A stretch of 50,679 nucleotides of DNA from positions 1-50,679 of the forward strand of contig JAJZEA010000020.1 of NCBI GenBank assembly GCA_021851335.1, written 5' to 3'. Shown one piece after another: positions 8,081-15,164 of this stretch (position 1 is the stretch's first letter; every line of letters starts with the position of its first letter). The translations under genes and the position numbers were made by a program. The notes under the pieces were generated by a model, which did not search any database, was not told where the DNA came from, and saw only the letters and a list, made by a program, of their open reading frames with translations. Source of the stretch: Acidobacteriota bacterium (lineage in GTDB: Bacteria; Acidobacteriota; Terriglobia; Terriglobales; Acidobacteriaceae).

Positions 8081-8709
8081 GGTTTCGATCTCCTTTGTGC
8101 TCCCGGAGTGATCTGCCGGAGCACACCCCCGGAGGGCGCGAGAGTGGTCTGCTCCCAAGGCCGAAGGCGTGCTTTCTGTGGAGGCTCCGAAGAAAAATCT
8201 CGCCCGCCAGGGCCGCAGCCGCAGGGAGATTTTTGTTTGGAAACCCAGACCCGAAGGGCGGCGCAAAACCGGGGTCCCCGGCAGGTCTGCGGTTGACCTG
8301 CTGGGGTGGTAAGCCGAAGCAGAACGCCGAGTGCCGCAGGGCGCGGACCGCTGACTCTCGCGGTGGCCGGAAGAGCACGCAGGACAAAAGGGGACCGACA
8401 TTTGCGCGCAGGCACACGGTCCATCTGACATTTCGCCGCCATCTGTCCCGCAACAGAATTTCCCGGGCGTGCCCGAAAAGGTAGGCATTCCCGGCCAGCG
8501 TGTATTTTGACCGGTAACTCTCGGCAGGTGAGCAGTTTATGGCCGATCAGGAGGGTATGCCGATTCTGCATACCCTCCCCCCTGAAAAGCATAGCCTCCG
8601 CTCAAAAAACATTCGTATCTTCCATCTCACGGGCATTCGTCTCCCGCGCGCTGCTCTATTTTTGCGCGCAGAGGCGCGCTGCCTGAAGGCTTCGTATGTG
8701 AGGTCAACT
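8081..8709. other. GC-rich region without a convincing gene; long hairpin at 8193-8234
   Basis: Open frames here are long on both strands but have low-complexity, Arg/Pro/Gly-rich translations without motifs. The strongest structure is AAAAATCTC (8193-8201) facing GAGATTTTT (8226-8234) across a GC-rich loop. Its A and T flanks could make it a two-way terminator. Copy B of the 42-bp repeat (8551-8592) and a GCGCGC inverted pair near 8664 lie further right. The region could hold a control region, a structured RNA or the origin of transfer. I see no relaxase site that I can name. Confidence 0.45.
8551..8592. promoter_or_regulatory. 42-bp repeat, copy B, with perfect dyad (candidate operator)
   Basis: The arms GAGGGTATGC (8551-8560) and GCATACCCTC (8568-8577) form a ten-base perfect dyad with a 7-base spacer. 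The spacer is the reverse complement of the one in copy A at 7151-7192, so the two copies are inverted and bracket the methyltransferase. The site is about 130 bases upstream of the excisionase start and 470 upstream of the methyltransferase start. A shared regulator binding both copies would link transfer, methylation and excision genes. A transposon-style terminal repeat pair is the alternative. Confidence 0.6.
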
Positions 8710-8970
8710 GTGCAGAATTCAATCTCTTCTTCTCCGGTCACATTCGAGCCGTTCGTGGATGCGGAACGGGCAGCGTCGTTTCTGGACATGCCACGGAAGA
8801 CGCTCCTGGGGCTGGCCCGCAGTGGGCAGATCCCGGCACACGGAATCCCTGGGAAAGGGCAGAAAAGGATCTGGAAATTCCGGATCTCCGAACTCGATCG
8901 CTGGATGCAAACAGAGGTAACATGGGGCAGCGACCAGGGCCGCATTCATGAAAGGAAGAGATTTCTATGA
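8710..8970 (+). CDS. Excisionase-family helix-turn-helix protein
   Basis: An 86-residue small DNA-binding protein, GTG start at 8710 with AGGT upstream. Residues 12-60 show the MerR-like winged-helix pattern of excisionases: FVDAERAASFLDMPRKTLLG, then LARSGQIPAHGI as the recognition helix region and WKFRISELDRWM as the wing and last helix. Its stop overlaps the integrase ATG (ATGA), so the two are translated together. Such proteins bend DNA at att sites and favour excision, and may also act as regulators. The open frame extends upstream to 8539 but that part has no motif and crosses the dyad repeat, so a later start is more likely. Confidence 0.75.
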   Translation: MQNSISSSPVTFEPFVDAERAASFLDMPRKTLLGLARSGQIPAHGIPGKGQKRIWKFRISELDRWMQTEVTWGSDQGRIHERKRFL

Positions 8971-10142
8971 ATCGGCCACAATATCAATTTGGAACCCTCT
9001 ATTCGGAACCTCGCAAGAAAGGCCCCGATGTGTGGGTCTACCGCTGGCGGGAAGCGAACCCGCAGGGCAAGCGCCAACTCCGCAAGCAGATCATCGGCAC
9101 CATGCGCGAACTGCGCACACGGGCGGATGCACAGCGAGCGGCGGAAGCATTTCGTCACAGCATCAACCGTCATGCGGTTGAGCACGGTGGACCTCCACAG
9201 ACGGTACATAAACTTGTCGAGCATTACCGGCTGAAGGAATTGCCCATGCAAACGCACGAGGGAAAAACCCGGGGAACGAAACTCGTGTACAACAGCAACC
9301 TGAAGCTCTACATCGTTCCGCGCTGGGGAGACTATCCGCTACGGCGCGTGAGCAGCGTGGAGGTCGAAGACTGGCTCAAGACCCTGAAGCTTGCTCCTTC
9401 AAGTCGGGCCAAGATTCGCAACCTGATGAGTACGGTCTTTCGCCATGCGATCCGCTGGGGCTGGCTCAGTCAGAATGAAAATCCCATCGCGATGGTGAGG
9501 GTCAGCTCGAAGCGGCAACGCGTTCCCGTGACGCTTACCGCCGAAGAGTTCCGCACTCTGTTTGCCGTTCTGCAGGACCGGGAGCGGACGATGGGAACCA
9601 TCTGTGCGACGACCGGCCTGCGGATATGCGAGGTGCTGGGTCTCAAGTGGGAGGACATCGATTTTCTGCAAAAGACGGCGAACGTGCTCCGTTCTTTTGT
9701 CGATGGCAGCATCGGTCCATGCAAGACGGAAGTCTCGCAACAGCCGGTGCCGCTCGATGAAATCGTGCTGGAAGAGCTTGTTTGCTGGCGCTCTACCTGT
9801 CTTTACTCACAGGCGGAGGACTGGGTCTTCGGCAGCGAGCGGCTCTTTGGCCGGATGCCTGTCTGGCCCGACAGCCTGCGCAGCAAGATCCTGCAACCGG
9901 CTGCGCGAAAGGCCGGAATCGCCAAGCAGATCGGCTGGCATACGTTTCGGCACACCTACAGTTCGCTGCTCGCGGAAACGGGCAAGGATGTGAAGGTGGT
10001 GCAGGAGCTGATGCGGCACGCCAAGGTCAGCACCACGATGGATCTCTATACGCATGCGCGCATGGAAAACAAACGCATCGCCCAACGCAAGGCGGTCGAT
10101 GTGCTGTTCAACCGCAACCCACAACCGGAGGCCGCGCTGTGA
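8967..10142 (+). CDS. Tyrosine recombinase (ICE integrase)
   Basis: A 391-residue phage-type integrase. The N-terminal part (about 1-75) is a basic DNA-binding region, 80-180 is the core-binding domain (KLVEHYRL to RHAIRWGW), and 190-370 the catalytic domain. Catalytic residues can be placed: Arg219 (TTGLRICEVLGL), probably Lys253, His325 and Arg328 (HTFRHTYSSL), His351 (LMRHAKVSTTM) and Tyr361 (MDLYTHARM). All are present, so the enzyme should be active. It starts inside the excisionase stop codon and ends 76 bases before the 3' end of tRNA-Val, the probable target of its recombination. Confidence 0.95.
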   Translation: MNRPQYQFGTLYSEPRKKGPDVWVYRWREANPQGKRQLRKQIIGTMRELRTRADAQRAAEAFRHSINRHAVEHGGPPQTVHKLVEHYRLKELPMQTHEGKTRGTKLVYNSNLKLYIVPRWGDYPLRRVSSVEVEDWLKTLKLAPSSRAKIRNLMSTVFRHAIRWGWLSQNENPIAMVRVSSKRQRVPVTLTAEEFRTLFAVLQDRERTMGTICATTGLRICEVLGLKWEDIDFLQKTANVLRSFVDGSIGPCKTEVSQQPVPLDEIVLEELVCWRSTCLYSQAEDWVFGSERLFGRMPVWPDSLRSKILQPAARKAGIAKQIGWHTFRHTYSSLLAETGKDVKVVQELMRHAKVSTTMDLYTHARMENKRIAQRKAVDVLFNRNPQPEAAL

Positions 10143-10151
10143 ACAGCAAAG

Positions 10152-10191
10152 TGTTCCCAAACTGTTCCCACGCAAAGTGCTTCTGTTCCCA
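10152..10191 (+). repeat. Three phased TGTTCCCA direct repeats by the integrase end
   Basis: TGTTCCCA occurs at 10152-10159, 10163-10170 and 10184-10191. The start-to-start spacings are 11 and 21 bases, close to one and two turns of DNA, so all three face the same side of the helix. They lie between the integrase stop and the tRNA core. Short phased repeats at this place often serve as arm-type binding sites for integrase or excisionase. The role is inferred from position and spacing. Confidence 0.55.
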
Positions 10192-10218
10192 CATTCTGGC
10201 GGAAGTTGTTGATTTAAT

Positions 10219-10240
10219 TGGTAGGCACGAGGAGACTCGA
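10219..10240. other. Probable attachment site (tRNA-Val 3' end)
   Basis: The last bases of the tRNA-Val gene (CCA, acceptor strand and first part of the T-arm) are the nearest recombination core to the integrase. Tyrosine integrases commonly use a tRNA 3' end and restore it upon insertion, which leaves a second copy of this segment at the far end of the element. No second copy is seen in this window. The exact core length cannot be set from one end alone. Confidence 0.55.
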
Positions 10241-10295
10241 ACTCCTGACCTCTACCGTGTCAAGGTAGCGCTCTAACCAACTGAGCTACGCGCCT
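10219..10295 (-). tRNA. tRNA-Val (anticodon GAC)
   Basis: The minus strand folds into a full cloverleaf. The acceptor is AGGCGCG with CGTGCCT (one G-U pair), the D-arm GCTCAGTTGGTTAGAGC, the anticodon stem CTACC/GGTAG with loop TTGACAC (anticodon GAC, valine), and the T-arm AGGAG/CTCCT with loop TTCGAGT. The discriminator A and an encoded CCA end the gene at 10219. It looks intact and functional, as expected when an element inserts at a tRNA 3' end and rebuilds it. Confidence 0.95.
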
Positions 10296-10414
10296 GCTGA
10301 AGTCTTCCAAATTAGTGTAACGCATTTGGAGCGGCTTTGCGGGTTGAGGAAGAGCAGAGAAGCCACGCAAAGGGACGATGAGAACAATATGGCAATCGTG
10401 TAACATGCTGGGGT

Positions 10415-11089
10415 ATGGGAACGAGCGGGGAAATGACGGGGATAAGTGTGGCCACGATTCCTGTCGAGCGACGCATAAGCCCGCTGCGGACTGCACCGAA
10501 CCTGCTGACGATGTTCCGAATGGCGCTGACGCCGTTGCTGATTTGGGCGGTGCTGGAGCGGCAATATCAGACGGCGTTTGTGCTGTTTCTGATGGCTGCT
10601 TTGACGGATGGGATGGATGGCCTGCTGGCCCGCTGGCTGGAGCAGCGTACTCGCCTGGGCCAGTACCTGGACCCGATCTCCGACAAGATTTTGCTTAGCT
10701 CCCTGTTTCTGGTATTGACGCGCCTGGGGATTCTGAAGACGGAGATCGCTGCGGTGGTCTTTGGGCGCGATATTGGCATGCTTTGCGTTGCGGCGATTCT
10801 CTACTTCTGCACAGGCGTGCGGGATTTCCATCCAACACTGCTGGGGAAGGCAAACAGTCTGAGTCAGGTGCTGGCGCTGGGCATGGTTCTGCTGAGCCTT
10901 ATGACAGGTGCGCCAAGATCTGGAAGCTGGATTAGTGCCGGGGAGCGATTTGCCCTGGATGCAACGATGCTGCTAACCGTACTCTCAGGGTTTCACTATG
11001 CACTGGTGGCTTCGCGCCGCATCGGAGTCGTGACCGAGCAAAAAGCCTTGGGATCGGCCAAGGAAGTGAGACGGGAAGACGCCGCGTAG
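10415..11089 (+). CDS. CDP-alcohol phosphatidyltransferase, PgsA-like
   Basis: A 224-residue integral membrane enzyme. The CDP-alcohol phosphotransferase signature is complete at about residues 64-90: DGMDGLLARWLEQ, then GQYLDPISDK, giving D-x2-D-G-x2-A-R, G-x3-D-x3-D with its metal-binding aspartates. Before it stands the usual RTAPNLLTMFRMALTPLLI, which is typical of phosphatidylglycerophosphate synthase (PgsA). It would transfer phosphatidyl from CDP-diacylglycerol to glycerol 3-phosphate. About five or six helices follow the signature. A related transferase such as cardiolipin synthase cannot be excluded. The ATG at 10433 is an alternative start; neither has a clear ribosome site. Confidence 0.85.
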   Translation: MGTSGEMTGISVATIPVERRISPLRTAPNLLTMFRMALTPLLIWAVLERQYQTAFVLFLMAALTDGMDGLLARWLEQRTRLGQYLDPISDKILLSSLFLVLTRLGILKTEIAAVVFGRDIGMLCVAAILYFCTGVRDFHPTLLGKANSLSQVLALGMVLLSLMTGAPRSGSWISAGERFALDATMLLTVLSGFHYALVASRRIGVVTEQKALGSAKEVRREDAA

Positions 11090-11134
11090 CCTCCTGCTGC
11101 GCAATTCAAATGGCGAATGAAAAGCCGGGCGGAC

Positions 11135-11308
11135 TCAGGGTTCACCCTGCTCTTCGTCTTCTGATTCGTCTGACTCATCTTCTTCAGCTGCGATATCTCG
11201 CAACTCGGCGGCGTCAAAAATCTCGCCACAGTTCACACATTCAACAAACTCGGCGTCTTCCTCACGGGAGACGAAGCGGACTTGCAGATGCCTGCACGAT
11301 GTGTTCAT
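11135..11308 (-). CDS. Small acidic CxxC protein, function unknown
   Basis: A 57-residue protein too short for usual cut-offs. It begins MNTSCRHLQVRFVSREEDAE, has FVECVNCGEIFDAAEL (a CVNC zinc-ribbon-like half site at residues 24-27) and ends in a strongly acidic tail (EEDESDESEDEEQ). The codon pattern is protein-like throughout, and an in-frame TGA three codons before the ATG fixes the start. It is convergent with the pgsA-like gene and upstream of, and divergent from, iscR. With only one CxxC plus Cys5, it might bind metal as a dimer. I do not recognise a named family. Confidence 0.6.
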   Translation of the reverse strand: MNTSCRHLQVRFVSREEDAEFVECVNCGEIFDAAELRDIAAEEDESDESEDEEQGEP

Positions 11309-11428
11309 ACGGAATGGTCACGGTCACCGTTGAAAATGGACTCGTTGCGCATGATTGTAACGGTCAAATGAGGCAGCGGGAAACTGGTTTTACAAAAAAA
11401 ATGGTAAATATCCCGAAATGATTTTTGC

Positions 11429-11463
11429 TGGGAAGAACAGGAATCGAACCTGCAAGACCCGAC
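11429..11463 (-). pseudogene. tRNA 3'-end remnant (T-arm and acceptor strand only)
   Basis: Read on the minus strand, GCAGG-TTCGATT-CCTGT forms a T-stem and loop with the conserved TTCGA, and TCTTCCC plus A follows as an acceptor 3' strand and discriminator. No matching GGGAAGA 5' half, D-arm or anticodon arm is present beyond it, and no CCA. It looks like the leftover of a tRNA gene or of an old attachment site. The iscR promoter begins six bases from its end. Confidence 0.4.
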
Positions 11464-11468
11464 ATTCA

Positions 11469-11497
11469 TTGAACTGCGACAAAAATAGTCCTATACT
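11469..11497 (+). promoter_or_regulatory. Predicted sigma-70 promoter of the isc operon
   Basis: TTGAAC (11469-11474), 17 bases, TATACT (11492-11497): four of six and five of six consensus bases at the ideal spacing. Transcription would begin near 11504, giving a leader of about 80 bases before iscR. The -10 region is the place where an IscR-type repressor would be expected to bind, but I cannot identify a clean operator. Confidence 0.6.
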
Positions 11498-11586
11498 GAA
11501 TTCAGCAGCAACGCACCGCACAGATTGCAAGCGGAGCGGCAGGCAGGATCGGAAGCGGACTCGAAATCCGGGCGAAGGATATAGGG

Positions 11587-12045
11587 ATGTTGAGGCTGAC
11601 GAAAAAAGCGGATTATGGGCTGATGGCGCTGAAGTATCTGGCTGAACACCCAGATTCCGTTTCTGTGAGTGCGAAGGATATTGCGGACACATATGGAATT
11701 CCTCCGCAGTTGCTCGCCAAGGTTTTACAGAGACTGACGAAGGTGGGTCTGTTGCGTTCCCACGCGGGCATGAATGGAGGATATGAACTGTCTCGCGCCG
11801 CGCGATCGATTTCAGCTTTTGAGGTAATTCACGCGATTGATGGACCGCTTTTTATTACCTCATGCACGAAAGGCAGCAAATCCTGTGAATTAGAACCAAG
11901 CTGCACGATCAAGGAGCCACTGGCTCGGGTGAACGAAAGCATCGCCGGAGTGCTGAAAAGCATCAGTATTCATGACATGGCTGAGGATGAATCCACTTCT
12001 GGACGCGTCACAGAGCAGCCTTTGGTGATGCTGACGGGTTCTTGA
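11587..12045 (+). CDS. iscR: IscR-like Rrf2 family iron-sulfur regulator
   Basis: A 152-residue Rrf2-family transcription factor. The winged helix-turn-helix occupies residues 1-70: LTKKADYGLMALKYLAEHP, AKDIADTYGIPPQLLAKVLQ, then GLLRSHAGMNGGYELSR. Three cysteines follow in the right place for a [2Fe-2S] cluster, Cys93, Cys100 and Cys106 (CTKGSKSCELEPSC). In IscR the cluster-bound form represses the isc operon and releases it when clusters are scarce. The spacing of the first two cysteines is one residue longer than in the Escherichia coli protein. It is the first gene of a complete isc operon, which supports autoregulation. Confidence 0.9.
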   Translation: MLRLTKKADYGLMALKYLAEHPDSVSVSAKDIADTYGIPPQLLAKVLQRLTKVGLLRSHAGMNGGYELSRAARSISAFEVIHAIDGPLFITSCTKGSKSCELEPSCTIKEPLARVNESIAGVLKSISIHDMAEDESTSGRVTEQPLVMLTGS

Positions 12046-12128
12046 TGGTGCCGGGTCTGAATGAAGGTGGAAGAGTTTTAGCCGGGCGCGAGCAAAGCGT
12101 ACCGCGAAATGAGTGGAGAGGATAAGCG

Positions 12129-13382
12129 ATGAGTACTGTGACAATGAATCCTGTTGTGCCGGAGGGCGTAAGCCTGCCGATTTACATGGACAACCACGCA
12201 ACGAGTCCAATGGACCCGCGCGTGCTGGAGGCGATGATTCCGTACTTCAGCGGGAAGTTTGGCAATGCGGCCAGTCGGAATCACTCTTTTGGCTGGGAGG
12301 CGGAGCAGGCTGTGGAGCAGGCGCGCGAGCAAATTGCGCGGCTGATTGGCGCCACTGCGAAAGAGATCATCTTTACTTCCGGCGCGACAGAGAGCAACAA
12401 CCTCGCCATCAAGGGCATCGCTGAGATGTATCGCGAGCGCGGCAACCACATCATTACGCAGGTTACCGAGCACAAGGCTGTGTTGGACACCTGCAAGCGG
12501 TTGGAAAAATATGGCTATCGGGTCACGTATCTGCCGGTGAAGGCTGACGGGTTGATCGACCTGGACGATCTGCGTCGCGCGATCGACGACAAGACGATCC
12601 TGGTGACCATTATGAGCGCCAATAATGAGATTGGCGTGGTGCAGCCCGTGGCGGAGATTGGCAAGATTTGCCACGAAAAAGGCGTGATCTTCCACACCGA
12701 CGCAGTACAGGCAGTGGGCAAGATTCCCGTCGATGTACAGGCGATGCAGATTGACGTGCTCTCGCTGACGGCGCACAAGATTTACGGGCCTAAAGGCGTG
12801 GGTGCACTCTATGTCCGTCGGCGGAATCCGCGAGTACAGATTGCGTCGCAGATCGACGGTGGCGGACACGAGCGCGGCATGCGTTCCGGCACGCTCAATG
12901 TGCCTGGGATTGTGGGTCTGGGCAAGGCATGCGAGATTGCCATGCAGGAGATGGCGACGGAAGCCGAGCGGCTGCGCGCGATGCGGGATCACCTGCGCGC
13001 GCGTATGGAAGCGGAGCTGGATTATGTGGAAGTGAATGGCTCCTGGAAGCATCGTCTGCCAGGCAACCTGAACATGAGCTTCATCTATGTGGAAGGTGAG
13101 AGCCTGCTGATGGGCATCAATGATGTGGCGGTTTCCAGTGGTTCGGCCTGTACTTCAGCGACGCTGGAGCCTTCTTATGTATTGAAGGCGCTGGGACTGG
13201 GCGATGATGTTGCACACAGCTCGATCCGCTTTGGACTTGGCCGCTTCAACACCATGGCCGAGTGTGACTATGTTGCCGATAAGGTGATTGGCATTGTGAA
13301 GAAACTGCGCGAGCTTTCGCCACTCTACGAGATGGTGAAAGAAGGCATCGACCTGTCGAAGATTGAGTGGGCGGCTCACTAA
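12129..13382 (+). CDS. iscS: Cysteine desulfurase IscS
   Basis: A 417-residue PLP enzyme that takes sulfur from cysteine and hands it to IscU. Visible marks are [19 protein letters not shown] at the start, [15 protein letters not shown], the cofactor region [10 protein letters not shown], the PLP lysine near residue 217 in [16 protein letters not shown], and the catalytic cysteine near residue 341 in [17 protein letters not shown]. The SACTSA loop is the long form typical of IscS rather than SufS. Length and order are normal. The start has a GGAGAGGA ribosome site. It follows iscR by 83 bases. Confidence 0.95.
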   Translation: MSTVTMNPVVPEGVSLPIYMDNHATSPMDPRVLEAMIPYFSGKFGNAASRNHSFGWEAEQAVEQAREQIARLIGATAKEIIFTSGATESNNLAIKGIAEMYRERGNHIITQVTEHKAVLDTCKRLEKYGYRVTYLPVKADGLIDLDDLRRAIDDKTILVTIMSANNEIGVVQPVAEIGKICHEKGVIFHTDAVQAVGKIPVDVQAMQIDVLSLTAHKIYGPKGVGALYVRRRNPRVQIASQIDGGGHERGMRSGTLNVPGIVGLGKACEIAMQEMATEAERLRAMRDHLRARMEAELDYVEVNGSWKHRLPGNLNMSFIYVEGESLLMGINDVAVSSGSACTSATLEPSYVLKALGLGDDVAHSSIRFGLGRFNTMAECDYVADKVIGIVKKLRELSPLYEMVKEGIDLSKIEWAAH

Positions 13383-13472
13383 GCGCATCACCGGACAGAG
13401 GTGGGTGGCATCTACGAGGTGCCGCACGGCAAGTTCAACGAAAGGTATTCAAGACCAAAGGAGGTCAGTAAC

Positions 13473-13886
13473 ATGGCATACAGCGACAAAGTGGTAGATC
13501 ACTACAATAATCCTCGCAACGTGGGCGCGTTGGACAAGTCTTCTGAAGAGGTAGGAACGGGGCTGGTTGGCGCGCCAGAATGTGGCGACGTCATGCGACT
13601 CCAGATTCGCGTCAACCCTGAGACGCAGGTGATTGAAGAGGCCAAGTTCAAGACCTTTGGCTGCGGCTCGGCGATTGCCAGTTCCTCGCTCGCAACCGAG
13701 TGGGTGAAGGGCAAGACGATTGCCGAAGCGATGGAGATCAAGAACACGGATATCGTGAAAGAGCTGGCGCTGCCGCCGGTGAAAATTCACTGTTCGGTGC
13801 TGGCCGAGGATGCCATTCGCGCAGCGATTGGCGACTGGAAGAAAAAGAATGGCGTGGCCGAAACCGAAGCCGTGGCGGCGAACTGA
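13473..13886 (+). CDS. iscU: Iron-sulfur cluster scaffold IscU
   Basis: A 137-residue scaffold on which clusters are built. The ligands are present: Cys37 (PECGDVMRL) with Asp39, Cys64 (TFGCGSAIASSSL) and Cys107 after His106 (KIHCSVLAEDAI). HscA's usual recognition motif LPPVK is present as LALPPVKIHC. The ATG at 13473 follows GGAGGT and matches the family start MAYSDKV; an upstream in-frame ATG at 13401 adds 24 residues without homology. The C-terminal tail is a few residues longer than in enterobacteria. Confidence 0.95.
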   Translation: MAYSDKVVDHYNNPRNVGALDKSSEEVGTGLVGAPECGDVMRLQIRVNPETQVIEEAKFKTFGCGSAIASSSLATEWVKGKTIAEAMEIKNTDIVKELALPPVKIHCSVLAEDAIRAAIGDWKKKNGVAETEAVAAN

Positions 13887-13956
13887 AACCCGTTCGTGAA
13901 GCGCCAGCACGTTCGATGCGTTACGGCGAAAACAATGCGAGACGGAGTGACGCGTA

Positions 13957-14364
13957 ATGGAACAGATGGTACAGATCGGATCACCGTTTTCCTCCGATGC
14001 CACACAGCACCCAGTTGCGACGAAAGCTCCGGGGAAAGGCATCGAGGTCACTGCGCGTGCTGTGGAGCGCATCCGAGTGGCGATGGCGAAAGAAGGTATT
14101 TCGCCATCCGAGGGCGGATTGCGGCTGGGCGTAATGGGTGGCGGATGCTCCGGACTTTCTTACAACATCCGCTTCGACACGCAGCCGCGCGAACGGGATC
14201 GCATCTTTGAATATGACGGTGTGCGTATTTTCGTCGATCCGAAGAGCTTCATCTATCTGCACGGAATGACGCTCGATTATGAACAGACACTGATGCGGCA
14301 GGGTTTCAACTTTATCAATCCCAATTCGACGCGCTCCTGCGGGTGCGGCTCGTCGTTTTCCTGA
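13957..14364 (+). CDS. iscA: A-type iron-sulfur carrier IscA
   Basis: A 135-residue HesB/IscA family protein that passes iron-sulfur clusters to target proteins. The three ligand cysteines are Cys64 (GGGCSGLSYNIRFD), Cys128 and Cys130 (STRSCGCGSSF). The family core runs from about residue 29 (IEVTARAVERIRVAM) to the C-terminus. The first 27 residues are an extra, poorly conserved extension, so a later start would be possible, but the ATG at 13957 has GGAGTGA upstream. It sits between iscU and hscB in the operon. Confidence 0.93.
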   Translation: MEQMVQIGSPFSSDATQHPVATKAPGKGIEVTARAVERIRVAMAKEGISPSEGGLRLGVMGGGCSGLSYNIRFDTQPRERDRIFEYDGVRIFVDPKSFIYLHGMTLDYEQTLMRQGFNFINPNSTRSCGCGSSFS

Positions 14365-14426
14365 GCCTGGAAGACGTGAGTGTTGCGCAGGGCAGCCTGC
14401 CATTGACGTCTGGAATCCGGAGCGGT

Positions 14427-14451
14427 GCCGCAGCCGAACTGCGGCGTTTTT
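14427..14451 (+). terminator. Possible intrinsic terminator inside the isc operon
   Basis: GCCGCAG (14427-14433) and CTGCGGC (14439-14445) form a seven-pair stem with a five-base loop, followed by G and five T. It lies between iscA and hscB in the widest gap of the operon's second half. As the genes go on in the same direction, it would act as a partial terminator that lowers hscB-hscA-fdx-iscX relative to iscRSUA. Confidence 0.5.
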
Positions 14452-14473
14452 CCTGCCTGCAAATGAGGGAACG

Positions 14474-15148
14474 ATGAACCACTGCACAAGTTGCCAAAAG
14501 GCGCTGGAAGGATCGTGGCTGGTCTGCACGGGTTGTGGCGCGGTGCAGCGCAATGCGGCGATCGACTACTTTCAGGCGCTGGGACAGGAGCGACGATTTG
14601 GAGTTAACGCGGCGACACTGGAGCGGGAGTTTCATCGCCTGAGTCGTCGGCTGCATCCGGATCGTTTCGCGCGGGCAAGCGCGGAAGAGCAACAGAATTC
14701 CCTTGCAGCGACCGCGCTGCTGAATGACGCGTGGCGGACGCTGCGCGATCCGGTTACGCGCCTGGAGTATTTGCTGAAGTTGGAGGGCTATGCCGTCGGC
14801 GAAGAGCATGCGGGAAAAGGAAAATCCGCGGAACGTCAGCCACCGTCGGATCTGCTCGAAGAGGTCTTCGAGTTGAATATGCAACTGGAAGAACTGCGCA
14901 TGAGCCAGAAGATGGGCGAAGCGGCGGATGAAGCGGTTGTGAAGGATTTAGCCGCTACAGGCGTGCGATTTGAATCGATGCTACAGGCGGTGGACGATGC
15001 GCTGGCCGCCGAGGGCGCGAAGTGGGACACGGGTGCAGCAGAGGCGCGAACGGGAGCTGCTACGCAGATGATCCAGTTGCTGGATCGTCGGCGGTACCTG
15101 CGAAATCTGGTGCGCGATGTGCGCGAGACGCTCGGAGCGGCGGCATAG
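14474..15148 (+). CDS. hscB: HscB co-chaperone with N-terminal zinc-binding domain
   Basis: A 224-residue J-domain protein that stimulates HscA and brings it IscU. The J-domain carries the essential HPD at residues 61-63 ([14 protein letters not shown]), and the C-terminal three-helix IscU-binding part begins with [12 protein letters not shown]. The N-terminus has two CxxC pairs, Cys4/Cys7 (HCTSCQK) and Cys18/Cys21 (VCTGCGAVQ), which form a likely zinc-binding module. This module is known from human HSC20 and some bacterial HscB, but is missing in E. coli HscB. It overlaps no neighbour and is 16 bases from hscA. Confidence 0.92.
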   Translation: MNHCTSCQKALEGSWLVCTGCGAVQRNAAIDYFQALGQERRFGVNAATLEREFHRLSRRLHPDRFARASAEEQQNSLAATALLNDAWRTLRDPVTRLEYLLKLEGYAVGEEHAGKGKSAERQPPSDLLEEVFELNMQLEELRMSQKMGEAADEAVVKDLAATGVRFESMLQAVDDALAAEGAKWDTGAAEARTGAATQMIQLLDRRRYLRNLVRDVRETLGAAA

Positions 15149-15164
15149 GAGTTTCAGGAGAATC

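Larger units (their letters stand above)
1..10240. mobile_element. Right end of an integrative and conjugative element in tRNA-Val
   Basis: The segment joins a type IV secretion gene cluster, a DNA methyltransferase, and an excisionase/tyrosine integrase pair whose 3' end lies about 75 bases from the 3' end of a tRNA-Val gene. Integrase next to a tRNA 3' end is the classic boundary of an ICE. Genes beyond the tRNA (pgsA, isc operon) are housekeeping, so the boundary is set at about 10240, inside the tRNA T-arm. The left end is outside the window, and so are VirB8, VirB11, VirD4 and a relaxase, so full self-transmissibility cannot be judged here. Confidence 0.8.

Noticed and set aside
8071..8592. 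Long open frames over the region upstream of the methyltransferase, such as 7972-8592 on the minus strand
   Set aside because: The translations lack motifs, cross the repeat and hairpins, and the methyltransferase has a far better start with a ribosome site at 8080.
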